Shown here piece by piece: positions 5,859 through 7,063 of a stretch of 7,063 bases of DNA. Each line of letters opens with the position of its first letter. The stretch's first letter is position 1. The DNA is from an uncultured Muribaculaceae bacterium (GTDB taxonomy: Bacteria > Bacteroidota > Bacteroidia > Bacteroidales > Muribaculaceae), in contig CAJUSN010000126.1 in assembly GCA_910589095.1 (NCBI GenBank), positions 1 through 7,063 on the forward strand, read 5' to 3'. Below the pieces are notes generated by a model, which had not been told where the DNA came from, ran no database searches, and was given only the letters and a program-made list of their open reading frames with translations. A program made the position numbers and the translations under genes.

Positions 5859-6164
5859 ATGGCAAAGAAAACAACCGTTACGCAGACCCCTTCGGGCGAT
5901 GACAAGATTCAGCGTGAAGGCCGCTCGCAGTTTCCGCTGATGAAACTGAATTTCATACTCATGGCCGTGGCGGCCGTAATGATCGTTGTGGGGTTTGCAC
6001 TCACAGCCGGAGGTGCGGCTCCGGATGACACGCAGTTCAATCCGGAGGTGTTCTCGGTGCGACGTACCGTTGTGGGTCCCAACATAGCTTTCCTCGGCTA
6101 CATCTTCATGGGTGTGGGCATAATGTGGACCGGTCGCAAAAAGAAAAATGTCACCGAGGAGTGA
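5859..6164 (+). CDS. DUF3098 small membrane protein
   Basis: This is a 101-residue protein of unknown function that I recognise as DUF3098, a Bacteroidota family encoded between ftsX and uppP. It has a polar N-terminal tail (1-24) and FPLMKLN leading into a first membrane helix (about 30-50). A short loop carries the family signature NPEVFSVRR (61-69), followed by a second helix (about 72-91) and a basic tail RKKK. By the positive-inside rule both ends are probably cytoplasmic, leaving the NPE...RR loop outside. The length is normal for the family. It follows ftsX by 55 bp and precedes uppP by 44 bp; both gaps are AT-rich with no clear promoter or terminator. The context suggests a role in envelope growth or division, but nothing in the sequence gives a biochemical activity. 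Confidence 0.85.
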   Translation: MAKKTTVTQTPSGDDKIQREGRSQFPLMKLNFILMAVAAVMIVVGFALTAGGAAPDDTQFNPEVFSVRRTVVGPNIAFLGYIFMGVGIMWTGRKKKNVTEE

Positions 6165-6208
6165 AGCCACTGAAAAAATCACTTCAAATAAAAACTTACA
6201 GATAAATT

Positions 6209-7039
6209 ATGAATTGGTTCGACGCCCTTATAATGGGCATAGTGCAGGGGCTTTCGGAATATCTTCCCATCAGCTCCAGCGGACACCTTGAAATATTCCG
6301 CAGTATACTGGGCATAGATCTTGAAGGATCAGAGGCCTTGGAGCTGGTTGTGGCACTGCATGTGGCCACTGTGCTCAGCACCATAGTAGTGCTTTGGAAA
6401 GAGTTTTTGCCACTGTGCACCTCGTTTCTCACATTCAAGCGGGATGCCAATACGGTGTATGTGTTGAAGATACTCGTTTCGTGTATCCCCATAGCCATAG
6501 TGGGGCTTTGCTTCAAGGATTTCATTGACGATATGTTTGGGGGTTCACTCACCTTGGTGGGCTGCTGCCTGATTGTTACGGCAGCGCTGCTGGCGTTTGC
6601 CTATTACTTCCGCGGTCCGCGACGCAGTGTGAAGTATGGCGAGCCGCTTCTCCCACGTGAACATAACATAACGTTTCGCGACGCTTTTATCATAGGTGTG
6701 GCCCAGGCTTTGGCCGCGATGCCCGGTTTGAGCCGTAGCGGTTCAACTATTGCCACCGGTTTGCTTCTGGGCGATCGACGCAGCGAGATAGCGCAGTTCT
6801 CATTCTTCATGGTTATCATCCCTATTTTGGGTGAGGCATTGCTGGATGCCGTGCATATTTTCGATGGAAGTTCGGCCGCCAATTCCATAGGTCTTGTACC
6901 CCTGTTGGTGGGCTTCATATCAGCATTTGTGGTTGGCTGCATAGCCTGCAAGTGGATGATAGAGCTGGTGAAACGCGGCAAGCTCATCTGGTTCGCGCTC
7001 TATTGCGTTGTTATGGGTGTCATCTGTTTGATTTATTGA
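6209..7039 (+). CDS. uppP: Undecaprenyl-diphosphatase (UppP/BacA family)
   Basis: This 276-residue polytopic membrane enzyme dephosphorylates undecaprenyl pyrophosphate to the monophosphate. That recycles the lipid carrier for peptidoglycan and surface polysaccharide; extra copies give bacitracin resistance, hence the older name bacA. The N-terminal active-site motif QGLSEYLPISSSGHL (13-27) contains Glu17, Ser23 and His26, matching E. coli Glu21, Ser27 and His30. Gln13 takes the place of E. coli Glu17, as in many homologues. The second motif PGLSRSGST (172-180) contains Arg176, matching the catalytic Arg174. Hydrophobic segments lie at about 43-63, 84-102, 113-134, 190-212, 224-246 and 256-275, besides the re-entrant motif regions. 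Length is normal. ATG 6209 follows an A/T-rich leader, 44 bp after the DUF3098 stop. It is probably read from the ftsX promoter. Confidence 0.96.
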   Translation: MNWFDALIMGIVQGLSEYLPISSSGHLEIFRSILGIDLEGSEALELVVALHVATVLSTIVVLWKEFLPLCTSFLTFKRDANTVYVLKILVSCIPIAIVGLCFKDFIDDMFGGSLTLVGCCLIVTAALLAFAYYFRGPRRSVKYGEPLLPREHNITFRDAFIIGVAQALAAMPGLSRSGSTIATGLLLGDRRSEIAQFSFFMVIIPILGEALLDAVHIFDGSSAANSIGLVPLLVGFISAFVVGCIACKWMIELVKRGKLIWFALYCVVMGVICLIY

Positions 7040-7057
7040 GAAACATACTCTTAGAAC

Positions 7058-7063
7058 ATGGAT
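7058..7063 (+). CDS. Start of a downstream gene, possibly truB (partial)
   Basis: An ATG GAT begins 18 nt after the uppP stop, following an A-containing leader, and runs off the window. In many Bacteroidota, truB (tRNA pseudouridine-55 synthase) follows uppP, so that is the best guess. Two codons cannot confirm it. Confidence 0.3.

Noticed and set aside
1..7063. A defence system, mobile element or CRISPR array
   Set aside because: I saw no transposase, integrase, nuclease, toxin-antitoxin pair or regularly spaced repeats. The gene content is housekeeping plus one orphan kinase.

Overview
The window looks like chromosomal DNA of a member of the Bacteroidales, plausibly a Muribaculaceae-type gut bacterium. 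Three points suggest this. Three intergenic regions carry the Bacteroidota housekeeping promoter form (a -7 box TANNTTTG about 20-22 nt downstream of a TTTG/TTG-like -33 box). The gene order ftsX - DUF3098 - uppP is typical of Bacteroidota. Starts are preceded by A-rich leaders rather than clear Shine-Dalgarno sequences. Base composition is moderate, roughly half G+C by eye. The family-level assignment is inference.

All recognised genes lie on the + strand. Region 1 (1-390) is the C-terminal part of biotin synthase (bioB), cut by the window edge. Region 2 (425-1975) is a membrane-anchored Ser/Thr protein kinase with its own promoter: a cytoplasmic kinase domain, a proline run, one membrane segment, an acidic linker and a beta-rich extracytoplasmic domain I cannot name. 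Region 3 (2130-4005) is a long-form Xaa-Pro aminopeptidase (M24B) with its own promoter. Region 4 (4208-4817) is a gamma-carbonic-anhydrase-like hexapeptide-repeat protein ending at a strong intrinsic terminator. Region 5 (4868-7063) is an envelope operon starting at a good promoter: ftsX, a small DUF3098 membrane protein, uppP, and the first two codons of another gene, probably truB.

Two themes stand out. The first is the envelope operon, which joins a divisome-linked membrane protein (FtsX) and the undecaprenyl-pyrophosphate phosphatase that recycles the cell-wall lipid carrier, with an uncharacterised two-helix protein between them. The second is a pair of related ~35-bp intergenic repeats, in the same orientation, on either side of the aminopeptidase gene. 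They look like copies of a dispersed REP-like element.

No prophage, insertion sequence, CRISPR array, tRNA or rRNA is visible. Most of the window is conserved housekeeping sequence. The least explained parts are the kinase's extracytoplasmic domain, the intergenic repeat and DUF3098.
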